Below are positions 63,394 through 64,000 of a stretch of DNA of 64,000 bases, piece after piece; positions within the stretch are counted from its first letter, which is position 1; every line of letters begins with the position of its first letter. The notes under the pieces were generated by a model. It saw only the letters and a program-made list of their open reading frames with translations, was not told the origin of the DNA and made no database searches. This DNA comes from Bryobacteraceae bacterium. Lineage in GTDB: Bacteria > Acidobacteriota > Terriglobia > Bryobacterales > Bryobacteraceae. The translations under genes were made by a program, and so were the position numbers. The stretch lies in the NCBI GenBank assembly GCA_041394945.1, contig JAWKHH010000005.1, positions 186,001 to 250,000 of the forward strand, in the 5' to 3' direction.

Positions 63394-64000
63394 TGGCCGA
63401 ACAGGGAAAGCCGGTGGAGCGGGATCTCCTGAGCCGGTTCGCGGCCGTTCCCCTGGTTCGCCTGGTGCGAGTGAGGCAGTGGGCGAAGAACGTGCTGATC
63501 TTCATTCCCATGCTGCTCAGCCACAAACTGGCGGACCCGGCGATGTGGCCGCCTGCGGTTACGGCCTTTTTCGCGTTCTCGTTCTGCGCTTCGGCGCTAT
63601 ACATCTGGAACGATCTGCTCGACATCCAAGGCGACCGGGCACACCCGCGAAAGCGGCGGCGTCCGATCGCCTCCGGCGAAGTCAGCGTGCCGGCAGGGAT
63701 GCTGACGATGCTGGCGCTGCTGGCGGCTTCGATCGCTCTCAGCGCGTCGCTACCATCGGCCACGTGGGCGCTGCTGCTCACCTACACCGGCGGATCCCTG
63801 TGCTATTCGGCCCTGCTCAAGAGCAAGGCCGTGATCGACGTGGTGTGCCTGTCGGGCTTCTACACGCTTCGGATGTTCTATGGCGGCGCCGCCACCGGAA
63901 TCGCGGTGTCGGTGTGGACGATGGCGTTCGCGGTGTTTTTGTTCCTTTCGCTGGCGCTCATCAAACGGCTGACGGAACTCCGGAATACGAAGGCGAGGAA
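63394..64000 (+). CDS. UbiA-family prenyltransferase (C-terminus beyond window)
   Basis: 202 residues visible from the ATG at 63394. UbiA signatures: VRVRQWAKNVLIFIPML, and the Asp-rich metal/pyrophosphate motif NDLLDIQGDRAHPRKRRRP. Multiple membrane helices follow (LTMLALLAASIALSASL, MAFAVFLFLSLALI). The first motif and overall pattern resemble decaprenylphosphate phosphoribosyltransferase-type members used for arabinan or related lipid sugars. Partner is probably polyprenyl phosphate, not quinone ring; that is inference. Confidence 0.8.

Overview
The window reads as a high-GC chromosomal segment of an acidobacterium of the Solibacter/Bryobacter type. This rests on three long TonB-dependent receptors with an N-terminal carboxypeptidase-regulatory-like domain, a DUF1552/DUF1592 (c-type cytochrome) secreted pair, frequent GTG/TTG starts and a HspR-regulated dnaK operon. 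The taxonomic call is inference. I see no rRNA, tRNA or CRISPR array.

Layout. 1-6026 (-): a probable operon gabD-gabT-nitrilase-Orn/Lys/Arg decarboxylase, the last gene cut by the window edge, with a palindromic promoter region at 6161-6180. 6268-9380: a channel and Mg-transport group (MscS-like protein, soluble MgtE_N/CBS protein, small helical protein, convergent CorA). 10348-14229: TonB receptor. 14372-15972: sulfide:quinone-reductase-like flavoprotein plus a 46-residue partner. 16085-20867: a secreted HAF-repeat protein, then a porin / phosphate-binding-like protein / adenylate cyclase operon. 20987-24308: DUF1552 and DUF1592 genes. 24455-26502: a secreted protein, an Omp85 remnant and dispersed repeats.

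26503-38266 is the most plastic region: an Rhs/YD-repeat polymorphic toxin locus. It has a promoter with a 10-G tract, a signal-peptide ORF out of frame with the main Rhs body, a main Rhs with a lysozyme/transglycosylase-like tip, an exported candidate immunity protein, a second orphan Rhs module with its own exported candidate immunity protein, and two degraded core copies. One of these copies is split by a 652-bp insertion element with terminal inverted repeats and a 7-bp target duplication.

38621-44818: a helical hypothetical gene; a modA / DUF1810 / OsmC operon in which the OsmC gene has an in-frame UGA at the catalytic cysteine position followed by a SECIS-like hairpin (probable selenoprotein); then dnaK-dnaJ-hspR with a HAIR-like operator. 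44820-50560: AHSA1 and ArsR genes, a TonB receptor, and a HTH/periplasmic-binding-like regulator. 50547-53333 (-): a bacterial gasdermin-like protein followed by a caspase-like protease, a likely suicide-type antiphage module. 53420-64000: Zn/Cd P-type ATPase, TonB receptor, fused anthranilate synthase TrpEG, small membrane proteins, hydroxysqualene dehydroxylase HpnE and a UbiA-family prenyltransferase cut by the window end.

The three observations I rate highest are the putative Sec-containing OsmC protein, the gasdermin/caspase pair that standard annotation would probably leave hypothetical, and the Rhs locus combining a peptidoglycan-hydrolase-like tip, exported immunity proteins, orphan modules and G-tracts at two control points.
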